Assembly (NCBI GenBank): GCA_905221605.1
Contig: CAJNDS010002361.1
Location: forward strand, 303,364 to 367,363
Reading direction: 5' to 3'
Length of the DNA: 64,000 bases
From: Symbiodinium natans
Taxonomy: Eukaryota; Sar; Dinophyceae; Suessiales; Symbiodiniaceae
Made by a program: the position numbers and the translations under genes. The notes under the pieces were generated by a model, which was not told the DNA's origin, made no database searches, and saw only the letters and a program-made list of their open reading frames with translations. Each line of letters begins with the position of its first letter. The stretch's first letter is position 1. Below, piece by piece: positions 31,772 through 43,700 of this stretch.

Positions 31772-34700
31772 TCTGTTTGGCCAAGAACTCCCGCAAGCAT
31801 CATCACTGGCTTTCTCGGTGCGGGCAAGCCCAGTTCTCAGCAATGCTTACTTAGTTCGATGACTTTTGGACTGCCTGGTGGCAGTGTAGCGATGCTTTGT
31901 CAGTCAAGGACTACTCTTCTCAATCACATCCTGAAGAACAACCATGGGAAGAAAATCGCCATCATTGAAAACGAGTTCGGCGAGGTGCATTGAGTGCATG
32001 CCATATGAAAGTATTTAACCCACCTTGCACTACCGCGCATCAAGGTGGGAATAGATGATGCCCTGCTGAACACAAAAAGCTCAGTGACAGAGGAGCCTCA
32101 TTTCTCTGCAGGTTTGCCTGAGTTGTGCCTGTCCATCCAGTGTGATTCAGCTGTTGGTTGCTGTGGCTGTTGGCATGCTTCAAGCTATTCAAGCTTGAGG
32201 AGAACGTCATAGAGATGAACAACGGCAGCGGGCTCACTGCCTCGGCCTATCTCGGCCTTACGGATATCACACCTGAGATCCCCACGTGCATTTGTGACAT
32301 TCTGTGATCATTTCAGCATTTGTGGATTTCCATGCCGCGCGCTGAGGCTGTATATGCTGCACGGTGCGGGGTGATTTGATTGCAGGGCTCAAGAAGCTCC
32401 ACAAACAAACCACTGGTAAGGCGCGTAAAGTTGGCAGGGTGGGCTGGTTTCGACGCGACTCTTCAGCCAGGACGTGCCAGGATTAGCGCGTGTGCACAAA
32501 AATTGCATGCATGACTCCGAAACAGGCGTAATGCTTCCGAGTGCACCCGACTGCACTGTGCCAAGCATAGAAAAACCATAGAATGAATACAATGAAGGTA
32601 GGTGGTCTGAACAGCTTCTCGAGCGGAGGGGCTCGTTCATCACTTACAGCCTCGCCATCTATTTGTTGGTGGACCTCACGTCATGGCCATGAGATGCGCT
32701 GGCCTTTGTGCGTGTCAGACCCTGCAGATCTTGGATGGTTCTGGGGGGACGCTCAGTAAGACGCCAGCATGCCGAAGAATGCTCCCCCTGACACATTAGC
32801 AAGTCATTGGCAAAATCGGGAAAAAATGGCTTGAGATTTTGTTGTGTGAATTGTCGGTGTGGTCGGCCGAACCGGCCATGTGACCGGTTTTTGGTAGCAT
32901 ATATGCTCGGCCCGGCCCAATCCGTTGAGGGGGTCCCTGTGAGGACCTAGGAATCGTCTATCTAACGCTCACGGCCGGGGATGAGGCGAAATATATATAG
33001 GTACACACACACACGCATATATATATATATATATATGTCATTTTATTTATATCAATACATGTATTGATCTTTTTATCCCAGAGGACACGAGATTGAAAAA
33101 AATCGATCGCGAAGCATTTTTTCGATATTTTTCGAACATGTTCGAAAAATCAAGCGCCGAGATGCAAAATCGATAGCAACCAGGATCCTCAAAATCGATA
33201 GCAAAAGGTCATCAAAATCAATAGCAACGTGTCGTTCAAAATCAATAGAAAATTCATGCAAAATCGATAGAAATTTTTGTCAAAATCGATAGAAATTTTT
33301 CTCAAAATCGATAGCAAAATTTAGTCAAAATCGATAGATGTTTTAAAAGGATTTTGCACTTATAAGTGATCATATATGATGAGGCTACCCCTCTATAATA
33401 TATATATACATATACGAAGACACTGTCTTTGCAACATGTATTCTACATACCCTGCACATGGTCGCCGTTCATGCAACCCTGCCTATATGACTTTAAACTT
33501 TGGGACTGTCCAGCCAAAGAGGGTCTAAAGGTGGCTTATGTTTAGGGTTCCTTAAGGGCTTTCCAGCCCCCTACTGTGTATATGCCTTAAGAGCGGGCTT
33601 TTTGCTTTGCACACAGCTTGGGGTCACCTAGTCGTCCAGCACCAGGAGTCGCTTGAAAAGCAACTGCCAAAACGTCCTGTACTTGAACATAACTGTCCAT
33701 GGGATTTTGTGGGCAGACATGCCAGCAAGACATGCATTGGCCAGGTGAGACATGAAACCCATGAAGCTCTCCGAGCCATAAGTCCAGTAATGCCTGGGGG
33801 CCAAGTGCTTGGCCATGCTTGGCATGTGTGCAGTCATGTGGTGCTTGGACACAATGCTCCATCTGCACAGCTTGGCCACAAAAGCCCGCTTGGCCAGAAA
33901 GCTGTAGTGCTTGAGGAAGGTCTGCACGGAGGCGGCGAAGTTCTTGCTCACTTCCTTACTGAAGCAGGCTTTAAAGTGACAGTTCAACCTGAGTGCCACT
34001 GAGACATTGCATACATGGTTGTAAAAACTTAAATACAAGTATCTTCTGGTTGCCTGAGAACAAGTATCTTCTGACCACCTGAAGCCTGGCTGGTCCAGTG
34101 TGTCGTAGACCTCCTTGAGAGACTCCACAACACGAAGCCTGTGCAAACTTGCCCGATCATCTCGAGAACCTGAGGACATGATGGGTTTTTTGAAGCTTTG
34201 AAGGCCGTTGGATGTTTATGAAAGCAGGTTTGAAACTATACAAAGCCAGGCTGAGACACTGTATCGCCTGGCCAGTTCCAAGCACACAGGCATGAAGTGC
34301 CTGATTCGTCGCCCTTTCTGGTGCTTGAGACAAGGGTACTCGTTAGCACTGCCAGCTATGTCAGACTTCCACTTGAGGTTCGGGAGCCTGGAGCTTGCAG
34401 GTGTGCCGAATTCCTGGTAAAGCTCCTGGATTTCGGCATTGAGGGCACTCATGTTCGTGTCCCTGGAGCCTGCCCTGGCTTCCAACAGCTCCCAGAGCAC
34501 CTTAGTTGTCCAGTACCTATGGGTTTTAAAGGTTAACCTTTGGGATTACAAGGGGAATATATTAACCCAAAAAGGTTAAAAGGTTATCTACTCGACTACT
34601 AAGGCACATTACCCACCACATGGCAGGAAACACCAAGGTCCAGCACATGCAGGCAGTCGAGCGACAAGGCCATGGCATTGCAGCCACTGACCTTGAACAA

Positions 34701-37700
34701 CGGGTGGTCTAACCTGGCACTGAGTTGGCCTGGAGTCAGTGTGGTGGCCTTCCATGCTGCGTCATCCCGGAAATCATTCCACGAAGCTGGGCCTTCCTGT
34801 GTGCAGGCACACCAGCAGCAAGGATTCGGGGTGTTTGGCCTGGGCAAGCCAAACTCCTGGTAGAAGAACTCCAGGTCGCCTGTGACGGCATAAACGACTC
34901 CTGGTCTGAATCGTCTGCCTGTGGTAGGGCACTTGCCTGTCGCAAGTGCCTGGAGCGAACTGGTGAGTCGTTTCCAAAGATCCTTCATGAGCTGCTCGGT
35001 GATGCAGGACTTCGGGATGCATGCCAGGAGCAGCTGAGAGCTGGCCTTGGTTGTTCCAGAGTTAATTCAAGGACTAAACCAACTTTTCATTCAATCAATG
35101 GGGGCTTAGATAGGGCTATAGCCAGCCCAGTCACTACTGACAGCCTGGAAGTCATTGCTCGGAGGGAGATGACAAGCAAGCTGTCGACATTGGAGTGGGG
35201 AGCTGCATCCCCATGCAAAGCAAAGGGCACCAAGCCTGGCGTCTTCTGCAAGGCCTGCTTGAAGTACTTGGCACTCTGAGCAACCCTTGGGTTACTGGCA
35301 GGCTGGCTGTCCCAGAAAGTGGAGATGTCATTGACACCCAGCACATCCTCCTCAATTGCACTAGAGTCCAAACTGAGCATCCACTCGTGGGGAAGTAGAA
35401 GCGGCGGCTTGGTGTCGACGAACACTCTCTGGCCAGTTTTATCTTTGCCCCAAGCTTTCGTCTCTACCACTGCTGGCTCTGGGGCAACCATGTCGGTGAA
35501 GACCCTGGACATCAGCTGCTTCTGCACATGGTTTGGGTTCACACCAAAACCTCCCAAGCTGGCTAAGCCCACCAGGTCGGCCTGGTCACAGCCCGACTTG
35601 GTAGCAGCATGGGCCAGCACTTGGAGGCAGCTGGCACTGATGTCCCCCAAACACCAGAGCCTGAGCAAGGCAACAGCCAGTGGCGATTCTGGACGAATTT
35701 CACGAGAAGGTGCGTGATCTGGCTCCAGTTTCCTCTTGGGCATGGCTTGGAAAACCAAACACTGAAAGCTTGGAAAACCAAACACTGAAAGCCTGTGTGC
35801 TGCGACGGGCTGGCAATCACAAAAACGGCTGTCTAGCCAGCGACCCCACATGACTGTCCTGAAACTGCATACAATGCATGGCTGTCCAGCCAAGTTTTTT
35901 TTGCTGTTTTTGGGGTGCTTGACTGGCTTCTATGGCCCTGAAGATTGCCTTGGCTGCTCGGCCCTACCTGAGGCTGTTTCGGGCTGCAGGTGTTTCTGTA
36001 ACAAAACTGTGGGGCCTCACAGCCTGGAAAGCTTGGCAATCTTGAAGCCTGGACAGGCAAGCTACATCAAAGTGACTTCGCCACGTCAGCCGTGACCTGA
36101 AATGCGGAGCACTAGAGCTTTGTTTCTAGCATTGAAGACTGCCTTGGCTGCTCAGGACCGGCCTATATAGGTTGGGAGTTCGGGTTCCAGGTGAAAGAAG
36201 CAAAACCCTGGATCCTCACAGCCTGGGGAAAACTTGGCAGTCTTCACAGCCTGGAAAGCCTAGCTACTTCGAATTGCCTTCGTCACCTCAGCCTTCATCT
36301 TCTTGGCATCTTGGAGCACCCGCACAGCCTCGAGGAGCAGGGGTTTCAGCTTCTCAGCAGATCCTCCCTTGGCCTTGGAGAGGCTGCTCCGGCACTTCTC
36401 CATGATCTGGGCATGCTTGGCCAGGCTCTTCACATGGCTGGAGTTGCTGGTCTGCTTCTTCAGGCCCTCCAGCACACCGTACTCCTTGGCCAGCTCGGTG
36501 AGGAAAAGCTTCACCTGAAGGCAACAGGCTGGCACTTCTTAGCTATGTAGCTTGTAAAGATGGCATCTGCTGCAATATTTCTTCTATTTGGATTCAGGGC
36601 TTAGGTTTGAGGCCTTAGGGTTTCAGGTTTTAGGGGGTATTAAGGGATTTGAAGGATTTAGGGCAAAACGGGGGTTGGTATCGACAAGTGCCCGCCTTGT
36701 CCTCCACCTGCTGCCTCGTTGTCTGAGCAGTCACTTGGCTGGCGGTCTCCCACTTGGTGGGCTTGGGCTGCTTGGTGGACTTGGGCTGCTTCTTCTGGGT
36801 CTCTCCACTGCTACCTTGGGCCTTGCCCCGGCCATCCTGCTTGTCCAAGCCCACAGAGGCCAAGAGGTCGTCGTGCTCATTGTCGTTGTCGTCGTCCTCT
36901 GCCTCGTGGAGGGCGAAGTCCTCCAGCATGGGGACGTCCTGCCTGGAGTCCAGAGCCAAGAAGTCATTGAGGTCGGCTGAGTTCTCGGCCTTCACCACGG
37001 AGGAGGTCCTGCGGGAGGTGGTTGTCTGGTCCTTTTCCTCCGTGAGCTTGAACTGAAAGAACCGGGAGTCCTCTGGGTTCCGGCGGTGCTGGATGGTCTG
37101 GCTCTGGACCCTGAGTTTCAACTCCCGTTCTCCTATCTTGTCAACCGTTTCTTTGTGGCTGAGCCAGCGGTTTTCCAAGCTCTTGTCTTGCCTGGACTCG
37201 AATCCCACCGTCGCTTGGCGATAGAACTTGGACGGCTTTCCACCGTCTTTGATCCATCCTTTCAACAAGGATCGCTTTCTGGTCAGCTGGCCCGACCCTT
37301 GGGTGGCCTGAAGGAAGCTGTCCTGGACCTTGTGCTCCTTCCTGGATTGCTCGAATCTTTTCCACAAAGCTTGCTTGGCTGAGTCCGACAGCTTCTTGAA
37401 GTTCTCGTCGAACTCCTTATCTCCGAGCTCCCGGGCTTCCTGGACGAAGCGGTTGTGGTCCTGGAGGGCAGCTTCGCTGAGGACGACCTTGGGCTTCTTG
37501 TCCACATCCTCCTCTTCCACATGGGGCTCTTCCTGGTGGTCCTCCACCAACTGCTGGTCCTCCACCGGCTGGGCGTCCTCCTCCTGGAAAGGCACCATGG
37601 CCAAGCAAGCTGCTGGCTTCAAGCAAGCTGCTGGCTTCTTGAAAGAAGGTTTCTTCAGCACTGCCTTGGCCATGCCAGCGAGCTTGGTCGTATTCGTCGT

Positions 37701-40700
37701 CTTGCTCTGGCTGGGTGCCATAGCTGTCGCGTTGTTCGAAGCAGGGGAGGCCCTAAGTCTTTCTGTTTTGCAAGGCCAAAAGCTTCGTGCATCAGTTTGC
37801 TTGGGACACATATTTTGTGGCAGGGTTTGAGGTTTCTAGTGTTTAGGATCATGGTGCTTTGGGGTTTTTGTTCTTTTGCTCAGCGGGGGCTGGCCAGCCC
37901 GGGCGAACCCACCCCAAACCCCAATAGCCCAAAGCCCAGAAACAGCAGAAACCTTACAACCCTAGCCTGGATTTTATACTTAAAAGCGAGCAACCCTGAA
38001 CCCCCAACCCCAAAAACAAAAAGGACTTTAGGGTCTTAGGGTTTAGTGTTTTTGGGGATTGTAAGCAAAAACGTGAAACCCTGAAAGCACAAAAACTGTA
38101 AAGCGTGCAACCCCCAAACAGCATTGGAGAGCCCCGAAACTTTTTGTAAACCCCTAAGCACATATTTGGGCTGGATAGCCCCGGCGTTGTTGATTTTTAA
38201 TTGTGCCAAGAGCCCGAAACCCCTAAACTCCATAAGCCCTAAACCCTAAACCCTAAACCCCAAACCCCAAACCCAAAACCCTAAACCCCAAACCCCAAAC
38301 CCAAAACCCTAAGCCCTAGACCCTAAACCCTAAGCCCTAAACCCCAAACCCCAAACCCTAAACCCCAAACCCCAAACCCAAAACCCTAAGCCCTAGACCC
38401 TAAACCCTAAGCCCTAAACCCTATGCCCTAGACCCTAAACCCTACCCCCCCAAAACCCTGAACCCTAACCCTGAACCCAAAACCCCAAGCCCAAACCCCT
38501 AAATCCTAACCCCTAGACCCGAACCCTAAACACTAAACCCTAACCCAAAAAAAAACGGCAAATCCTAACAGTGTTATGGTTTTGAGCTGTTCGTCATGTG
38601 TTGTCATGGGTTGTCATGTGTTGTCATGGGTTGTCATGTGTTGTCATGGGTTGTCATGTGTTGTCTTGGGTTGTCATGTGTTGTCATGGGCTGTCATGTG
38701 TTGTCATGGGCTGTCATGTGTTGTCATGGGCTGTCATGTGTTGTCATGGGCTGTCATGTGTTTTTTTTTTTGGTTTTTGGTTTTTTTAATATGGGCTTGC
38801 CAGCCCATAAAATTTGCTTCAGGTTTTGGGTTACGATGTCGACTGTAGGATTTACGGTTTAGGGCACCAGGATTAGGATTTGGGATTTATGGTTTTAGGT
38901 TCAGGGTTCGGGTCTCTTTACTTCTGGGGTTTGGAGTGGTTTAGGTTTGTGGTTTGGGGCGTTAAAAAAGCTTTGAGGTTTGAGGTTTCAGGTTTGAGGT
39001 TTCAGGTTTAAGGTTTGAGGTTTAGGGTTGAAGGTTTAGGGTTTAGGGTTTAGGGCTTAGGGTTTAGGGTTGAGGGATAAGGGTTTAGGGTTGAGAGTTT
39101 AGGGTTGAGGGTTTAGGTTTAGCGTTTAGGGTTTAGGGTTGAGGGTTAAGGGTTTAGGGTTGAGGGTTTAGGGTTGAGGGTTTAGGTTTAGGGTTTAGGG
39201 TTGAGGGTTGAGGGTTAAGGGTTTAGGGTTGAGGGTTTAGGGTTGAGGGTTTAGGTTTAGGGTTTAGGGTTTAGGGTTTAGGGTTTAGGGTTTAGGGTTG
39301 AGGGTTAAGGGTTTAGGGTTGAGGGTTTAGGGTTGAGTAAACCCTAAACCCTAAACCCTAAACCCCAAACCCCAAACCCCAAACCCCAAACCCCAAACCC
39401 TAAGCCCTAAACCCTAAACCCTAAACCCTAAACCCTAAACCCTAAACCCTAAACCCTCCACTGGGCTATCCAGCCCACGGGGCTATCCAGCCCATAAGGT
39501 GCGAGCTTGCCCTCGGTGACTTTTTTCCGACCACGGCGATCTGATCTAGCGTGGTGCTTGGCCCTGGACTCCACTTGCCCTACCTGGAGCTCATACAATT
39601 GCGACACATATAAACCTGGTTAGGAACCTGGAGACCTGGAGTCTGGGCCGAAGAAACTTGAAGTTCTAGCGTGGTGCCTGGCCTGGACTCCAGTGAAGTT
39701 GCTTGCTGAGTCTATAGGCTTTAACAGCTAAGTATGTGAAGCCTGAACCTGGAGTCCGGGCCTGAATTGTTTGAGCACCGAGCAGCTGACCTGGAGGTCA
39801 GAAAAAAGGTGCTCGCCTGGAGCTGGCCTGGCCTACTGGTGCTCCCAAGGCCTGGTCGGGAAAAGCCGCCTGAACAAATCCTTCACTGCCTCAGCTCCAC
39901 GGTAGTCCGGGCAGTCCTTGAAGATGCAGCCACGGCAACTTGGGCACCTCAGCTTGGACCTCGTGCTGACGTAGGAGTACAAATGGCCTGAGAAGTTGTT
40001 AAGGTTTAGGGTTTAGGGTTTAGGGTTTAGGGTTTAGGGTTTAGGGTTTAGGGTTTAGGGTTTAGGGTTTAGGGTTTAGGGTTTAGGGTTTATGGTTTAA
40101 GGTTTAGGGTTTAGGGTTTAGGGTTTAGGTTTTAGGGTTTAGGGTTTAGGGTTTAGGGTTTAGGGTTTAGGGTTTAGGGTTTAGGGTTTAGGGTTTAGGG
40201 TTTAGGGTTTAGGGTTTAGGGGCAAAACTTCAAAGCGGGCTTCCAGCCCCTGTTTGACTTGAAACGACCACAAAAAGACTGTTCGAATCCGGCGTCAGCT
40301 GCGACACTCGCTGAAGCAGTCCCAGCCGAAGTTGTTCACGAACTGGTCGTCGGCGTCTCCCACATAGTCGCCACCTGGAAGCAGGGCTTTGAGTGGACAT
40401 TCGGGCTCTCCAGCCCCGGTCTTAGATTTGGATGAAGGCCTGTGCTGCGAATCCACGGTGGAAGCCATGCCGGGATCTTGCTCATCTTGGTGGCCTTGGA
40501 GGCTGGGCCATCTCCAGTCTGCTGGCCACCTGGGCTCTGTGCAGCCTGCTGGGAGCTGGGAGGCTTGGCCGGACGAGGCCTGGCCAGCTGCCTTGGCTGG
40601 GGAAGCTGCCTTGGTGGCTTGGCCAGCTGCCTTGGAGACTGCACCACCTGGCTTGCCTGGAGCAGCTGCAGACTTGGAGGCTGTGCCTGGGGCCACATCG

Positions 40701-43700
40701 GGCGGTGTTGGCGGTGGAGGCGGCTTGGGCTTGGGTGCGTCGCCCTGCTCTGTCGCAGGCTTGGTCTGGGGATCCGGCACAGGAGCCTGGAGAGCTTGGA
40801 CACTGGCCTGGCTGTGTGGTTTAGGGGGATTAGGGTTGAAGGTTTAGGGTTTAGGGACCAGGGTTTTAGGGTTATTTGACAAATGCGTTGGTCGGCCTGC
40901 CTGCATCCTGTCCTCGTGCTCCCTATCCAGGTAAGTGTTGTTCTCCTCCAGCCTGGCCTTGGCCTCGTTCTCCTTGGCCTTGACCTGATTGTCGTAATCC
41001 TCCTCCAGCTCCTGCACGTAGTCGTTCATCGTCTTCTCCACGTAACTGGCAAGCTCCTTCTTCCTGGCCTCGATCTTGGCCAGATTCTGCTGCAGCACCT
41101 GGTCTTTGAACTGGGCGACCTCCCCATCCAGCATGGCCTTGGTCTCAGCCTTTTTCTTCTTGACCAGCTCCTGGTTTTGAAAGTTTGGGAAGCAAAAACT
41201 CTTAAGGGTTTAGGGTTTACTTTTTTTTGTGGCTTAAGGGTGTAGGGTTTAGGGTTGTTGTTTAGGGTATCGCAGGGGCTGTCCAGCCCTTATTGCATGA
41301 CCCGAATTGGTGCCTCCTGGGCCACACGGTACTCCTCGTGAGCCTTGAGCTTGAGTTGCTGGGCCTGGAGCTTGAGGTCCTGGGCCTTGAGCTCCTGGGC
41401 CTTGCTGTCCTCAGGAGGCTTGGCAGTCTCGTCCTCGGCCTTGTCCTCCACTGAGGCCTGGTCTGCCGTCGGCTCCAGCGACACTTCGTCCACTACGGCG
41501 TCCAGCCACTCCTCGAACGATGCCGGGTTCGGGTCGGTGGCTTCGGCCTGGGCCTGGCGGAAACAGTCCTGGATATAGGAGCGGATGGACTGCGTCGCCG
41601 ACTTGGGCTTGTTGTAAGACCTGGAAAGGTAGGCCACAACACGGCCTTGCCAGTGGTCGAACGACTCGTCCTTGGATGAGCAATATTCGAAAGAAAAACA
41701 TAGGGGCTGTCCAGCCCTTAAGATTAAGAATTCCTGCACTACATTTTTCTTACACTAAATAAGTGTAGGGTCCTCCTGCTTGGTGTGGTGCCACAAGGAT
41801 CGCCAGTTCTCCCTCCAGACATTGGCACCTGAGATGACTCAGTGACTGGACATGAAAATAACCAGCTTCGAGGGTGAGGGTTGCTGACGGTTGAAAGTTT
41901 AGAGATGATTTTCTGAAGACAAGATGCCCATGCCACCTGGGTCGGAGCCGTGGCGGCCGCCTTGTCCCTTGCCTCCTGCTGGAAACCCGGCCATGGCGGC
42001 TTGGGTCTTGGCAAAGCTGGAGGTTGCTGCACTTGGCTCTTGAGCGAGTGCTTGCTGCGAGCGGACAGAATTTTTTTTGCGAGGGCATGTGCTCATGTTG
42101 CTCGGGGCTGTCCAACCCACAAACGGGGCATGTCCAGCCCTTCTCGGGCTGTCCAGCCCCGCTTCTCTGTTCAGGTTTGTCCAGAGCTTGATGTTACTGC
42201 CGGGGGGGCTGTCCAACCCAGAAACGGGGCATTCCAGCCCAAGCCCGCTGTTTTGGTACTGCTTGGGGCTGTCCAACTTAGAAACAGGGCATGTCCAGCC
42301 CACTTCTTTGTCATGGTGCTCGGGGCTGTCCAACCCTGTGAGGGGAACAGACTTTGTATGAATGACAATGTATGTCTCTATATATATATATATATATACA
42401 TACAGGCATATATATATATATAGGTATGTATATATATATATATATATGTATATGCCTGTGTGTGTTTGATTCTGGCTCAAGTGCGGGCAATGCATCTTTT
42501 CAAAGCAACTCGATGCTTGAGGGTCCTGAGACCGGGTCGGTCAAAACTTGGACTGCAGCACAGGCGAGCCCTGCAGAAACTTCACCTAGCAGCTTAGCAG
42601 CTTGGAGGCAGCACACAGGCTAGCCCTGCAGAAACTTCGCCTTCTCATGAAGTGCTTCCAGGAGACTGCCGCCTTTGGCGAGCTTGGCCTTCAGCTCCAG
42701 CACCTTGGCCCTCGTCTTCTGCCGGCCAAACTTGGTCGTGACGATCTGGAGCAACTGCCTGGAATCTTGGACCCGAAGGGCAACTGCAGAGCTGTAGTTC
42801 ATCGTGACGAGCTTGGACCTCTCCTCGGCAGTGAGCTCCTTGTGCTCCTTCTTCTTCTTCTTCTTCTTCTCTTCACTGGCCTGGACCGGCCGATGAGCTT
42901 AATTGGCATTTTAGGGATGGGCGGTTCTCGGGCATGATCCGATATTACAGACACTATTATGAAGCGTGTCCACATTAAAGAGTGTCCTCGCCTTCTGCTT
43001 CTTCATGCTGGCTGCTGGCTTCCTTAGACAGGCAGCTGGCTTCTTGAAGCTGCTGTCCTCTGTGGCTTGCCCCCATGCCCTCTTGATGCCAGCTTTGCTT
43101 GCCGGAACTGGGCTGGCTGCATCGGCCTCCTGGCCCAACACCTGAGTTGTAGCTTGGGAATCCGGGGTCGCAGGCACCTCCAGGTCGGCTGTCCTGGTGC
43201 GGCGAGGCGGGGTGCCTGGGGCTCCTGGCACAGACTTTGTGAGCTGGGAAGCCTTGGCAGAGCTTGGCAGAGACTCTTCAAGCTTGGCAGCATTGCCAGA
43301 ACTTTCACCCGGCAGCGACTGTGTGGGCTTAAGCTTGCCGGCCTTGCCAGAACTTTTCGAGGACTTTTGCGAAGAGTCGGGCTGGCCTCGCTCATCTTCG
43401 CCGACCTGCAAATCCCGAAGTGCTTCCAGATCTGCAATCTGGAACTGGGTGGCTTTGCTGCAGGCCTGAAGGAACCGTACCGGATCTTTCAGACGACGAC
43501 AGTGGCAAAACACCACCACGAGCATCTCGGCTGTGACCTGGGCGAAGCTGGGCTGCTTGGACAGTGGAAGGCTTTCCGAAAGACCCGGAAAGTCTTGGTG
43601 TGCCTTTATGAGACACTCCTTCAGGTCTCGGTACTTGAAGGCGAATGCTGGTTCCACTGCGTGGAGTCTCTCCAACAAAGGCCTGGCTTTGCTCATCCCC

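Noticed and set aside
33000-33036. (TA)n/(CA)n run as part of the left transposon end
   Set aside because: The inverted-repeat match stops at TCCCAGAGG with TA outside on both sides, so this run is better treated as host intron flank.
36630-37830. Several + strand ORFs opposite the KKPAA protein (for example 37,330-37,830, 37,455-38,039)
   Set aside because: Antisense shadows; the minus frame has an ATG, sensible domain-like composition and the shared KKPAA motif.
38231-40220. True chromosome end
   Set aside because: Arrays are short, degenerate, occur in both orientations, and are flanked on both sides by transposon exons within a host gene.
42099-42340. CRISPR-like array (regularly spaced palindromic units)
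   Set aside because: Spacing is irregular (about 40-60 bp), the units are imperfect and paired in two forms, there are no cas genes, and the context is a eukaryotic transposon.
41739-42495. Minus ORF with repeated GLDSP peptides
   Set aside because: Created by the repeated GGGCTGTCCA hairpin units and a (TA)n tract rather than by coding sequence.
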